Shown here piece after piece: positions 29,782 to 37,545 of a DNA stretch of 64,000 nucleotides; positions within the stretch are counted from its first letter, which is position 1, and each line of letters begins with the position of its first letter. Below the pieces are notes generated by a model. The model did not search any database, was not told the origin of the DNA, and worked only from the letters and a program-made list of their open reading frames with translations. The stretch is from Lewinellaceae bacterium (lineage in GTDB: Bacteria > Bacteroidota > Bacteroidia > Chitinophagales > Saprospiraceae): contig JADJUJ010000003.1 in the NCBI GenBank assembly GCA_016710765.1, forward strand, positions 496,001 through 560,000. The letters run 5' to 3'. Made by a program: the position numbers and the translations under genes.

Positions 29782-30639
29782 ATGGCTGATTTATCAAAAC
29801 TTACCGAAATGTGCGCGCAAGTGCGTCGCGACATTGTGCGGATGGTTTATGGCGTACAGAGCGGGCACCCTGGTGGCGCTCTGGGCTGTACCGAGTATTT
29901 TGTAGCGCTGTATGGCAATGTTATGAAATACCGCCGCCGACCCTTCCGCATGGAAGGCAAAGGAGAGGACATGTTTTTTCTCTCCAACGGCCACCTCTCC
30001 GCTGTATGGTACAGCGTATTGGCCAGAAGCGGTTTTTTCCCCGTTCCGGAACTGAGCACTTTCCGGAAAATCAATACCCGCCTGCAAGGCCATCCGGCAA
30101 CGCATGAAGGGTTGCCCGGCATACGCATTGCTTCGGGATCGCTGGGGCAGGGCATGTCGGTAGCCATCGGCGCGGCAATGGCCAAGCGCCTCGACGGAGA
30201 CGACCGCTTTGTATTCTGCCTTACTGGCGACGGCGAACTTCAGGAGGGACAATGCTGGGAAGCCATCATGTATGCCGCCCACAATAAGGTTGATAACCTG
30301 ATTGTGACGGTTGATTGGAACGGACAGCAGATTGACGGCACCAACGACCAGGTGCTGAGCCTGGGTGATTTACCCGCTAAGTGGAAAGCCTTTGGATGGG
30401 ATGTCATCCGGTTGAAACATGGCAACGATTTGGCACTGGTCATTGCGGCCCTCCGCAAAGCCAAACGGCGTTGTAAAAAGGGCAAGCCCGTGGTTATTCT
30501 GATGGAAACTGAAATGGGTTTTGGTGTCGATTTTATGCAAGGCACCCACGAATGGCACGGTAAAGCGCCCAATGAGGCTCAGTTCAACGAGGCCATGAAG
30601 CAATTGCCGGAAACGTCGTTCGGCGATTATTGGATATGA
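29782..30639 (+). CDS. Transketolase, N-terminal subunit
   Basis: This is the thiamine diphosphate-binding subunit of a two-protein transketolase (non-oxidative pentose phosphate pathway). The 285 residues include SGHPGGALGCTEYFVALY near the N-terminus, GSLGQGMSVAIGAAM, and the cofactor motif GDGELQEGQCWEA (about residues 152-164). The partner subunit starts at 31084 on the same strand. A TACCTTTG box is at 29737-29744. Everything between the two subunits is suspect sequence (see 30641-31080), so their true spacing is unknown. Confidence 0.93.
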   Translation: MADLSKLTEMCAQVRRDIVRMVYGVQSGHPGGALGCTEYFVALYGNVMKYRRRPFRMEGKGEDMFFLSNGHLSAVWYSVLARSGFFPVPELSTFRKINTRLQGHPATHEGLPGIRIASGSLGQGMSVAIGAAMAKRLDGDDRFVFCLTGDGELQEGQCWEAIMYAAHNKVDNLIVTVDWNGQQIDGTNDQVLSLGDLPAKWKAFGWDVIRLKHGNDLALVIAALRKAKRRCKKGKPVVILMETEMGFGVDFMQGTHEWHGKAPNEAQFNEAMKQLPETSFGDYWI

Positions 30640-30640
30640 G

Positions 30641-31080
30641 AATACCAGTATCCATTTGAGAAATTACAGGTTTTCAAAAGGGGCCGCCCTGGGGGGCCCA
30701 AAAATTTTGTTGAACCCAGGGGTTTTCCCCCCCGCGGGAAGTCGGGGGGGCCCGCCCCGCGGGGGGGGGCCCCGGGTTCTTTCCTCCCCTCCCCCCGGGG
30801 GGGGGGGGGGGGGGGTTGGGGGAAGAAAAGGGGGCCGTCTTGGGGGGGGGGGGGGGGGGGGGGCCGCGAGTTTTTCCGCTTTTTTTTTTTTTTTGGGTTT
30901 TTTTTATTTGGGTGGCGCCCCCCCTTTTTTTTTCCCCGCCCCCGGGCGGGGGGGTTGGGGGCCCCCCCCCCGGCCCCCCCCCCCCCCCCCCCCGCCCCCC
31001 CGGGGGACCCCCCCCCCCCCCCCCCCCCCCCTTCTTCCGCCCCCCCCCCCCCCTCAACCTTTTCAACATCTCAACCAACA
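30641..31080. other. G/C homopolymer patch, probably assembly artefact
   Basis: About 440 bases consist mainly of runs of G (to about 25), C and T with hardly any normal sequence. Open frames in all directions encode only poly-Gly/Pro strings and are not genes. From 31056 ordinary sequence returns with CTCAACC-type repeats. Nothing else in the window looks like this. I regard it as low-quality sequence forced into a gap between the two transketolase genes, perhaps because a hairpin blocked sequencing. Confidence 0.8.
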
Positions 31081-31083
31081 CTT

Positions 31084-32043
31084 ATGCTCGATAAAATCAC
31101 CTCTACTGAGAAAAAGGCAACCCGTGATGGCTTTGGCCAAGGCTTGCTTGAAATAGGTAGGACCAATCCGGAAGTGGTTGGCCTGACAGCCGACCTCCTG
31201 GGGTCGCTGCAAATGCAGCATTTTAAAAAGGAGTTTCCCGAACGCTTTTTCCAGGTGGGCATCGCAGAAGCCAATATGATTGGCATTGCAGCAGGATTGG
31301 CTACCGCAGGTAAGATTCCCTATACCGGTACTTTTGCCAACTTTAGCACTGGCCGTGTGTACGACCAAATCCGCCAAAGCGTGGCGTACTCGCATAAAAA
31401 TGTAAAAATTTGCGCCTCCCATGCAGGCCTTACCCTGGGTGAAGACGGTGCTACGCACCAGATCCTGGAAGACATCGGCATGATGCGCATGTTGCCCGGC
31501 ATGACGGTTATCAACCCTTGCGATTACAACCAAACCAAGGCGGCTACCATGGCCATAGCCGAGCATTTTGGTCCGGTTTACTTGCGCTTTGGCCGTCCGA
31601 ACTGGCCAGTGTTTATCCCGGAAAATCAAAAATTTGAGATCGGAAAGGCATTGTTGCTGGCCAAGGGATCAGACGTGACCATTTTTGCAACGGGTCACCT
31701 GGTTTGGACAGCCGTTGAGGCCGCCAAAGAACTGGCCGCACAAGGCATTTCCTGCGAATTGATCAACATCCATACCATCAAGCCGCTCGACGAAGAAGCC
31801 ATTCTCGATTCGGTGAGCAAAACCCGTGCAGTTGTAGTTGCCGAAGAACACCAGCGCAACGGCGGACTGGGCGATGCCATCGCCCATGTGTTGGCGCAAA
31901 ACCTGCCAGCGCCAGTGGAGTTTGTCGGCGTTCGCGATTCTTTTGGCGAAAGTGGAAAGCCCCTGGAACTCCTGGACAAATACGGTCTTGCCAAAAAAGA
32001 CATTCTCTGGGCTGTGAAGGATGTGCTGGATAGGAAAAAATAG
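31084..32043 (+). CDS. Transketolase, C-terminal subunit
   Basis: This 319-residue subunit carries the pyrimidine-binding and C-terminal domains of the split transketolase. I start at ATG 31084 ([20 protein letters not shown]), since the longer open frame only adds translation of the homopolymer patch. Family segments are [20 protein letters not shown] (with the catalytic Glu), [38 protein letters not shown], and the transketolase C-terminal [16 protein letters not shown]. Confidence 0.93.
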   Translation: MLDKITSTEKKATRDGFGQGLLEIGRTNPEVVGLTADLLGSLQMQHFKKEFPERFFQVGIAEANMIGIAAGLATAGKIPYTGTFANFSTGRVYDQIRQSVAYSHKNVKICASHAGLTLGEDGATHQILEDIGMMRMLPGMTVINPCDYNQTKAATMAIAEHFGPVYLRFGRPNWPVFIPENQKFEIGKALLLAKGSDVTIFATGHLVWTAVEAAKELAAQGISCELINIHTIKPLDEEAILDSVSKTRAVVVAEEHQRNGGLGDAIAHVLAQNLPAPVEFVGVRDSFGESGKPLELLDKYGLAKKDILWAVKDVLDRKK

Positions 32044-32050
32044 TTTGGTA

Positions 32051-32116
32051 TTGATTTGTTGATGTGTTGATGCAATGAGTGGACCCACTCATTGCATCAA
32101 CACATCAACAAATCAA
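32051..32116. repeat. Perfect 32-bp inverted repeat built of 8-bp units
   Basis: TTGATTTG, TTGATGTG, TTGATGCA, ATGAGTGG (32051-32082) is followed after 2 bases by its exact complement (32085-32116). It begins 7 bases after the transketolase stop. It would form a very stable hairpin with almost no loop and may end transcription, although no T run follows. Confidence 0.85.
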
Positions 32117-32186
32117 CAAAGTTGAGTGAGTCCACCAGGGGTCAGCCAATTTAGTATTAGCAATGGTTCACATTTCGCCGTGGAAG

Positions 32187-32254
32187 TTTTGCGCAGCAAA
32201 ATATCCGCGAGTTTCTGCGAATTCTGCGGGAAACTATTTTTTGCGAAGCAAAAA
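32187..32254 (-). repeat. Dispersed palindromic repeat, copy 1
   Basis: TTTTGCGCAGCAAAA at one end, TTTTGCGAAGCAAAAA at the other, with CTGCGAATTCTGCGGGAAAC between. The reverse complement matches 53242-53306 closely. Such CTGCGA-TCTGCGGG repeats are known between genes of several Bacteroidota. Confidence 0.65.
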
Positions 32255-32278
32255 TTAAATTAGCTAATTACTGGTTCC

Positions 32279-32310
32279 ATCAACAAATCAACGCATCAAC
32301 AAATCAACAT
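32279..32310. repeat. Octamer repeat (ATCAACnn)x4
   Basis: Four units, ATCAACAA, ATCAACGC, ATCAACAA and ATCAACAT, end 4 bases before the ATG of the cystathionine gamma-synthase-like gene. They match the arm of the hairpin at 32085-32116 and occupy the place of the ribosome-binding site. Confidence 0.7.
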
Positions 32311-32314
32311 TAAT

Positions 32315-33451
32315 ATGAAGTTTGCTACCAAAGTTATACATGCCGGTATTGAACCGGATCCTTCTACCGGGGCGATCATGACCCCTATTTTTCAGACCTC
32401 TACCTATGTGCAAGCCGCACCTGGCGACCACAAGGGATTTGAATATGCCCGCACCCAAAACCCGACCCGAGCAGCGCTGGAAAAAAACCTGGCTGCGCTG
32501 GAAAATGGGGTGGATGCCATTTGCTTTGGCTCCGGCCTGGCCGCGCAGGATGCGGTGATTAAATTACTGAAGTCGGGCGACGAAATCTTGTCGGTCAACG
32601 ACCTCTATGGCGGCTCCTACCGCCAAATGGTGCGGGTGTATGCGCAGTGGGGTTTGAAAAGCCGTTTTATCGACATGTACAATGCCGAAAATGTGGCCCG
32701 GGAAATCGGTCCGGATACCAAGTTGATCTGGATCGAGACGCCAACGAATCCCATGCTGAAGATCGTGGACATTGCCGCCGTTTGTGCCATTGCCCGTAAA
32801 AAGGGCATCATGACGGTGGTGGACAACACCTTTGCTTCGCCCTACCTGCAAAATCCGCTGGATTTAGGCGCAGATATTGTGCTTCACTCTGCCACCAAAT
32901 ACATCGGTGGCCACTCCGATGTGGTGCACGGTTGCCTGATTGTAAAAAACCAGGAACTGGCGGATAAACTGCATTTTATCCAAAATGCCTGTGGTGCGGT
33001 ACCGGGTCCGCAGGACTGCTTCCTGATTCTTCGCGGGATTAAAACCCTGCATTTGCGGGTGCAGCGCGCTTGTGAAAATGCGGAAAAGATTGCGCATTAC
33101 CTTTTGAAGCATCCGAAGGTATCCAAAGTGTACTGGCCAGGCTTTGCATCCCACCCGAACCACGATATTGCCAAAAAGCAAATGCGCATGTTTGGTGCCA
33201 TGGTGTCGTTTGATTTGGTCGACAACAACATGGCAGCAGCCACTAAAATTCTCAGCAGTACGCACCTGTTTTCACTCGCTGAATCCTTGGGTGGGGTAGA
33301 GTCGCTGATCGGCCATCCTGCCAGCATGACGCACGCCAGCATCCCGAAGGAGGAGCGCCTGAAAGTCGGCCTGACTGATTCGCTCATCCGCCTCAGCGTA
33401 GGTGTGGAAGACGTGGACGATTTAATTGCAGATTTGGAAAAGGCGTTGTAG
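32315..33451 (+). CDS. PLP-dependent transsulfuration enzyme (cystathionine gamma-synthase/lyase type)
   Basis: This is a member of the Cys/Met metabolism PLP-dependent family, 378 residues. The lysine that binds pyridoxal phosphate is K195 in HSATKYIGGHSD. Other family segments are YARTQNPTRAALEKNLAALE, FGSGLAAQDAV, WIETPTNPMLKIVD and SLGGVESLIGHPASMTHASI. Synthase, gamma-lyase and methionine gamma-lyase cannot be told apart from motifs alone. The last bases of the gene (AAAGGCGTTGTAGCCT, 33438-33453) are repeated downstream at 33492-33507, on the other side of a REP palindrome. Confidence 0.9.
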   Translation: MKFATKVIHAGIEPDPSTGAIMTPIFQTSTYVQAAPGDHKGFEYARTQNPTRAALEKNLAALENGVDAICFGSGLAAQDAVIKLLKSGDEILSVNDLYGGSYRQMVRVYAQWGLKSRFIDMYNAENVAREIGPDTKLIWIETPTNPMLKIVDIAAVCAIARKKGIMTVVDNTFASPYLQNPLDLGADIVLHSATKYIGGHSDVVHGCLIVKNQELADKLHFIQNACGAVPGPQDCFLILRGIKTLHLRVQRACENAEKIAHYLLKHPKVSKVYWPGFASHPNHDIAKKQMRMFGAMVSFDLVDNNMAAATKILSSTHLFSLAESLGGVESLIGHPASMTHASIPKEERLKVGLTDSLIRLSVGVEDVDDLIADLEKAL

Positions 33452-33454
33452 CCT

Positions 33455-33733
33455 ACTGAGGGTATGACTTTAAGTCATGCCCTCAGTAAAGAAAGGCGTT
33501 GTAGCCTGCTGCCGGGGTGCCTCAAAGTCACCCCGGCAGTACATGAGATTGGGGCAAATATTGCCGGGGTCAGTCTGAGTGGCCCCGGCAATAAATCTGA
33601 CTTTGAGTTTTACCCTCTGCCGGGGAATAAATTTGAAAAACAAAGTTTTTTCAATAAACAATTTGTTTTAAATTGGTTTTGCTTTATATTTGGGTGCATT
33701 ACTGAGGGCGTGACTTTGAGTCACACCCTCAGT
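33455..33733. repeat. Cluster of REP-type palindromes upstream of the RAYT gene
   Basis: Three complete palindromes and one variant share the loop-side pattern GACT(TT/CA)(A/G)AGTC or close to it. They are 33455-33487 (stem ACTGAGGG), 33509-33539 (stem CTGCCGGGGTG), 33560-33592 (stem ATTGCCGGGG) and 33701-33733 (stem ACTGAGGGCG). The stems differ but remain self-complementary. The last one is flanked by direct copies of GTGCATTA. They are typical of repeats mobilised by the RAYT transposase that follows. Confidence 0.8.
33662..33692 (+). promoter_or_regulatory. Promoter of the RAYT gene
   Basis: TTTG (33662-33665), 19 bases, TATATTTG (33685-33692), a full match to the Bacteroidota consensus. 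The last upstream REP palindrome (33701-33733) lies at the expected start of the transcript, so its hairpin would be in the mRNA leader. Confidence 0.65.
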
Positions 33734-33762
33734 GCATTAAACCCCAAAACCACCCCAAACCC

Positions 33763-34459
33763 ATGAAATTTGTTGAAAACGGCATTTTTCACATTTACAA
33801 CCAGGGTAACAACCGGCAGCAAGTATTCTTTACTCCCGAAAACTATTTGTTTTTCCTGCGTAAAATGAGGGAACATCTGTTGCCGCACGGCGATTTGCTT
33901 TGCTATTGTCTCATGCCCAACCATTTTCACTGGCTCTTTTGCGTAAAGCGGGTGGAGATTGAGGTAAGTGAGGGTATGACTCAAAGTCATGCCCTGGGGT
34001 GTAGTGAGGGTATGACTCAAAGTCATGCCCTCACTAATCCAGTAACTTTGAGTAATGCCGATTTTAGTTCCAATAGTAAGGGCGTGACTTTGAGTCACAC
34101 CCTTACTAAGGCTCGCACGCTCAATGATTCTATTGGACTATTGCTGCGCTCGTACACCAGGGCCATCAATAAACAGGAAAACCGGAACGGTTCACTATTC
34201 AGAAAAGGAAACCAAAGCCAAAGATGGCTGGCAAGATCCGTACATCACCAGCCGGGATCCTGATTACGGAAAAATCTGGAAAGACTGGGAAATCTACGGC
34301 ACCACTTGTTTCCATTATATCCACAAAAATCCGGTTAGGGCGGGGTTGGCCAGTTCTGCAGAAGCATGGGAATTCTCCTCTGCCAAGGATTTTGCAGGGC
34401 TGAGGAATGGTTCGCTTTGCAATTACGCGTTGGCGAAGGAGTTGTTGTATCTGCCGTAA
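33763..34459 (+). CDS. REP-associated tyrosine transposase (RAYT, IS200-like Y1 family), carrying internal REPs and a frameshift
   Basis: RAYTs are single-domain Y1 HUH nucleases that process REP hairpins. The N-terminal half has FHIYNQGNNRQQVFFTPENY and the HUH motif in MPNHFHWLF (about residues 54-62). The catalytic tyrosine lies in SYTRAINKQENRNGSLFRK. The C-terminal part has GTTCFHYIHKNPVRAGL. Between HUH and Tyr motifs sit three REP palindromes (33967-34108), read in frame as SEGMTQSHAL-like peptides. A frameshift at about 34205 (RKG to ETKAKDGWQDPYITSRDPDY) fits one inserted G. Total about 231 residues, of which about 45 come from REPs. REPs also flank both sides. Whether the enzyme tolerates the insertion is unknown. 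Confidence 0.9.
33967..34108. repeat. REP palindromes inside the RAYT coding region
   Basis: Units are 33967-33995 (right end truncated), 34002-34036 (perfect TAGTGAGGG stem, loop ACTCAAAGT) and 34074-34108 (TAGTAAGGG stem, loop ACTTTGAGT), with a worn unit at about 34039-34060. All keep the transposase frame open and encode GMTQSHAL or GVTLSHTL. Confidence 0.88.
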
Positions 34460-34693
34460 GTGAGGGTATGACTCAAAGTCATGCCCTCACTAGGTTGCAT
34501 GATTTGGAGTCACATTAGTGAGGGCGTGACTTTGAGTCACACCCTCACTAGGTTGCATGATTTGGAGTCGCATTAGTGAGGGCGTGACTTTGAGTCATGC
34601 CCTCACTAGGTTGCATGATTTGGAGTCATATTAGTAAGGGCGTGACTTTGAGTCATATTAGTGAGGGCGTGACTTTGAGTCACACCCTCACTA
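34458..34693. repeat. Tandem REP array with 58-bp period
   Basis: Palindromes begin at 34458, 34516, 34574, 34632 and 34659. The first four are spaced exactly 58 bp. Each is a 35-bp palindrome plus a 23-bp spacer beginning GGTTGCATGATTTGGAGTC; the fourth is cut short and fused to the fifth. The array starts at the RAYT stop codon and ends at the base before the suhB stop codon, so it is the whole intergenic region between two convergent genes and probably also ends transcription. Confidence 0.9.
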
Positions 34694-35494
34694 CTAAAAC
34701 GCCCCCTGTATCACTTCCAGCGCTTCTCCGTACACCTCGCTGCTGGTTGCCAATAGTTCTCTTCCGAACACATAATTTTCCCCTCCGGAAAAATCGGTCA
34801 CACGGCCGCCTGCCTCTTTTACGAGTAAAGCGCCAGCAGCAATGTCCCAGGAATTGAGGCCGAATTCAAAAAACACGTCAAAGCGGCCGCTGGCCACGTA
34901 GGCCAGATCCAGGGCTGCAGAACCCATGCGGCGCATGGCCCGTCCCTCGGAGAGGAAGGACCGCAAGGCAGCCATCCAACCGTCTACCCGACTGAAATTC
35001 TGGTAAGGGAAGCCGGTTGCTACCACCGCTTGCCGCAAGGGAGACCGCTGACTGACACGAATGGGTTTCTGGTTGCACCAGGCCCCACCGCCTTTCCAGG
35101 CATAGTACGATTCTTTTAGAGGGACGTGGTGAACAATGCCCACCAACAGTTCTGAATCGGCCATCAAGGCTACGCTGATGGAGAAATGCGGGATATTGTA
35201 CAGGAAATTGGTGGTGCCATCGAGCGGGTCAATGATCCACTGCAACTTACTTTCCTGGTTGGCGACCGTTTCTTCTTCTGTAATGAAGGTGGCGTCGGGC
35301 AGCAAAGCGCCCAATCGGGCTACCAGCATTTCTTCTGCCGTGCGATCAACATAGCTGACCAGCCCACTGAGCAATTTTTCTTCAATTTGTTCCCCTTGAA
35401 CCTTGCCACGCTCGAGGTTGATAAATTCTGCGGTTTCCCACACGGCTGCCAGGGCAGCGTTGGTCAGCGCTTCCAGATTGTCAAGGTTGTGCAT
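34694..35494 (-). CDS. suhB: Inositol monophosphatase family protein
   Basis: This is a magnesium-dependent phosphatase of the IMPase family, 266 residues. The metal-site motifs are present: ITEEE, WIIDPLDGTTNF (about residues 86-97) and WDIAAGALLVKEAGG near residue 213. Bacterial members act on inositol phosphates or related sugar phosphates, and SuhB also helps antitermination in some bacteria. It is last in a leftward group after the DUF4197 gene (8-base gap). The symbol is by similarity. Confidence 0.88.
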   Translation of the reverse strand: MHNLDNLEALTNAALAAVWETAEFINLERGKVQGEQIEEKLLSGLVSYVDRTAEEMLVARLGALLPDATFITEEETVANQESKLQWIIDPLDGTTNFLYNIPHFSISVALMADSELLVGIVHHVPLKESYYAWKGGGAWCNQKPIRVSQRSPLRQAVVATGFPYQNFSRVDGWMAALRSFLSEGRAMRRMGSAALDLAYVASGRFDVFFEFGLNSWDIAAGALLVKEAGGRVTDFSGGENYVFGRELLATSSEVYGEALEVIQGAF

Positions 35495-35502
35495 GGTGTG
35501 CT

Positions 35503-36222
35503 TTATTTGCGGTTTCCGTCTTGTTTGGCGAAAACCTTTTTCAGCAGATCGCTGGTGCGGGCGCCGGGGTTGCGGCGAATGTTTTTTTCTTCTTCGGCAA
35601 TTTTTGCAAAAAGGCCTTTGAGGGCTTCGTTGGTAACGTAATCACTGAAGTCGTTGTTGACCTTGGTAACCAAGGGGATCTTGTTGTAGGCATCGGCCGC
35701 TTTGCGCCACAACTCGTTGGCGCCAACTTTGTCGAGCGCATTTACAATGGTCGGCTTAAAGCTGGTGTAGAGTTGCTGCGAAGTGGTTTTTTGCAGGTAG
35801 GCTGTAGCGGCATTGTCGGCGCCGAGTAGAATGTTGGTGGCATCCTGAATGCTCATTTGCTTTATGGCGCCCAAAAAAATCGGTGCAGCATCTTTTGCGG
35901 CCGTTTCTGCACCGCGATTGATTTTTTCCAACAGGTTGTTTTCCAACTGTTCGAAACCAGGGATGACTTTCAGGCGAGAACTCACCATCTGGGCTTCCGA
36001 TGGGAGCAGGATTTTATACGCACTTTTAAAATAACCATCTTGTACTGCAAGTGCATTGGCGCCTTTGACGGCACCTTTCGACAGGGCATCTTTCAGGCCT
36101 TGTCCAATTTCTGTGATGCTGGGTTCAGTGAGTACGGTATTGGCAATGCCTTGCAGGGTGTCGCAGGCCGGGAGGATAAGCAGGAACGACAGCAGGAGGC
36201 TGCTGTAAATCATTTTTCTCAT
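35503..36222 (-). CDS. DUF4197 lipoprotein
   Basis: This is an exported, mostly helical protein of 239 residues with unknown function. I start at 36222 (MRKMIYSSLLLSFLLILPAC), which gives a lipoprotein signal with Cys 20; the longer frame overlaps the pyrC-like gene and adds a non-signal leader. DUF4197 marks are LTEPSITEIGQGLKDALSKG at the start of the mature part and KNIRRNPGARTSDLLKKVF near the end. It begins 15 bases after the pyrC-like stop. Confidence 0.82.
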   Translation of the reverse strand: MRKMIYSSLLLSFLLILPACDTLQGIANTVLTEPSITEIGQGLKDALSKGAVKGANALAVQDGYFKSAYKILLPSEAQMVSSRLKVIPGFEQLENNLLEKINRGAETAAKDAAPIFLGAIKQMSIQDATNILLGADNAATAYLQKTTSQQLYTSFKPTIVNALDKVGANELWRKAADAYNKIPLVTKVNNDFSDYVTNEALKGLFAKIAEEEKNIRRNPGARTSDLLKKVFAKQDGNRK

Positions 36223-36236
36223 GGTATAATATGTGT

Positions 36237-37523
36237 TTATTTGCCGTTCAGGTGGTTCCAAACCACCTGGTTCTTGTTGATTATGCCCAATACCCGACCT
36301 TGCAGTTGCTTTCCGATAAATGGGCTGTTGTGCGATTTTGAACGCAAAGACTCAGGCGTAACGGTCCAGGTAGTGTCGGGCTCAAAAATGGTAAGATCGG
36401 CATTTGTACCGACTTTTACCTCCGGAACCGGCAGGCCAAGTATACTTCGGGGGGCAAATGCCCATTTTTCTACCAGATCTTCCACCTGCAATTGGTCCTG
36501 GGTTGCGGTGCGGCTTACGGCAAAGGCTGTTTCCAGTCCTAGTATGCCAAAATCGGCGAAGGGGAACTCCAGGTTTTTGGCTTCTACGTCCCAGGGTTGG
36601 TGGTGAGAACAAAGGCAGTCAATGCTGCCGTCTTTTAGACCTTGAATGAGTGCCTGTTGATCTTCGGTGCTGCGAAAGGGCGGATTAACCTTGTAATTCG
36701 TGTCAAAGTCGGCCAGGTCTTCATCTGTAAAAAACAGGTTGGCAACTGCCACGGAGGCACTGAGCCCCTTTTCTTTTTTCCTGGCTTTGCGAATCATGTC
36801 CACACTTCCAGCGCTGGAAATCAGGTGCAGGTGCAGCCGACCGCCGGAATAGGCCAGCAGGCTCAGGTCGCGTTGTACCATCACTTCTTCCGCCAGGCTC
36901 GGGATACCTTTCAGGCCCAGCATGGTGCTTTGTTTCCCTTCGTGCATTTGGCCGCCGCCCGATAGTGTTTTTGACCTGGGCTGGTTAATGATTAGCCCAT
37001 TGAAGGCCTGGCTGTAATGCAGTGCCCGGAGCAGCAGCCCGGCGTCCTGAACCGATTTGTAGCCATCGGAAAACGCAATGGCGCCTGACTGGTGCATGTC
37101 GATAAGTTCTGCAAGGTCCACCCCGTCGCAATGTTTCGAAATGGCGCCAATGGGTAAGAACTCTACCGGCAGGTCTTTTGCTTTATTCCGTACGTACAAA
37201 ACCTCGCCTTTACTGTCAACAGCAGGCAGGGTATTGGGTTGGCAGGCAAGGGTGGTAAATCCGCCTGCTGCCGCTGCTGCTGCAGCAGAATAAATGTCTT
37301 CGCGGTGTTCGTATCCGGGGTCGCAGATGCTGGTTCCAAGGTCCACCCAACCTGGTGAAACCCAGGCCTGGTTGCATTCGATGGTTTTCAGACCCTTCTC
37401 TTCGTGGAGATCGCGTCCGATGGCACTTATTTTACCATTGCGGATGATCATATCCTGGGGGGCTTGCACGGTTTGTCTAGGCCCTGCTACCAATCGGATG
37501 TTTTTTAAATGTAGGTTTACCAT
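36237..37523 (-). CDS. Dihydroorotase-like protein without metal ligands
   Basis: This is a 428-residue amidohydrolase-fold protein closest to dihydroorotases, the third step of pyrimidine synthesis. The active-site residues are replaced: where active enzymes have D-x-H-x-H-x-R-x-PG, this has DLGTSICDPGYEHRED, and where they have TDHAPH it has SHHQPW. It is therefore probably a non-catalytic homologue like the PyrC' (pseudo-dihydroorotase) proteins that support aspartate transcarbamoylase in other bacteria. Databases usually name such Bacteroidota proteins dihydroorotase. It lies 22 bases downstream of the membrane glycosyltransferase-like gene. Confidence 0.82.
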   Translation of the reverse strand: MVNLHLKNIRLVAGPRQTVQAPQDMIIRNGKISAIGRDLHEEKGLKTIECNQAWVSPGWVDLGTSICDPGYEHREDIYSAAAAAAAGGFTTLACQPNTLPAVDSKGEVLYVRNKAKDLPVEFLPIGAISKHCDGVDLAELIDMHQSGAIAFSDGYKSVQDAGLLLRALHYSQAFNGLIINQPRSKTLSGGGQMHEGKQSTMLGLKGIPSLAEEVMVQRDLSLLAYSGGRLHLHLISSAGSVDMIRKARKKEKGLSASVAVANLFFTDEDLADFDTNYKVNPPFRSTEDQQALIQGLKDGSIDCLCSHHQPWDVEAKNLEFPFADFGILGLETAFAVSRTATQDQLQVEDLVEKWAFAPRSILGLPVPEVKVGTNADLTIFEPDTTWTVTPESLRSKSHNSPFIGKQLQGRVLGIINKNQVVWNHLNGK

Positions 37524-37545
37524 AATTGCCTTTGTTTAGCATCCG

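Noticed and set aside
30656..32043. Long plus- and minus-strand frames in the G/C homopolymer patch, including a proline-rich N-terminal extension of the transketolase C-subunit
   Set aside because: They encode only Gly/Pro strings from homopolymers, and the family start is clearly at 31084.
33464..33766. A 100-codon plus-strand frame over the upstream REP cluster
   Set aside because: Its peptide is mostly translation of REP palindromes and it has no start signal; REPs explain the sequence better.
34458..34693. The 58-bp REP array as a CRISPR array
   Set aside because: Both palindrome and spacer are repeated, there are no unique spacers, and the RAYT explains the palindromes.
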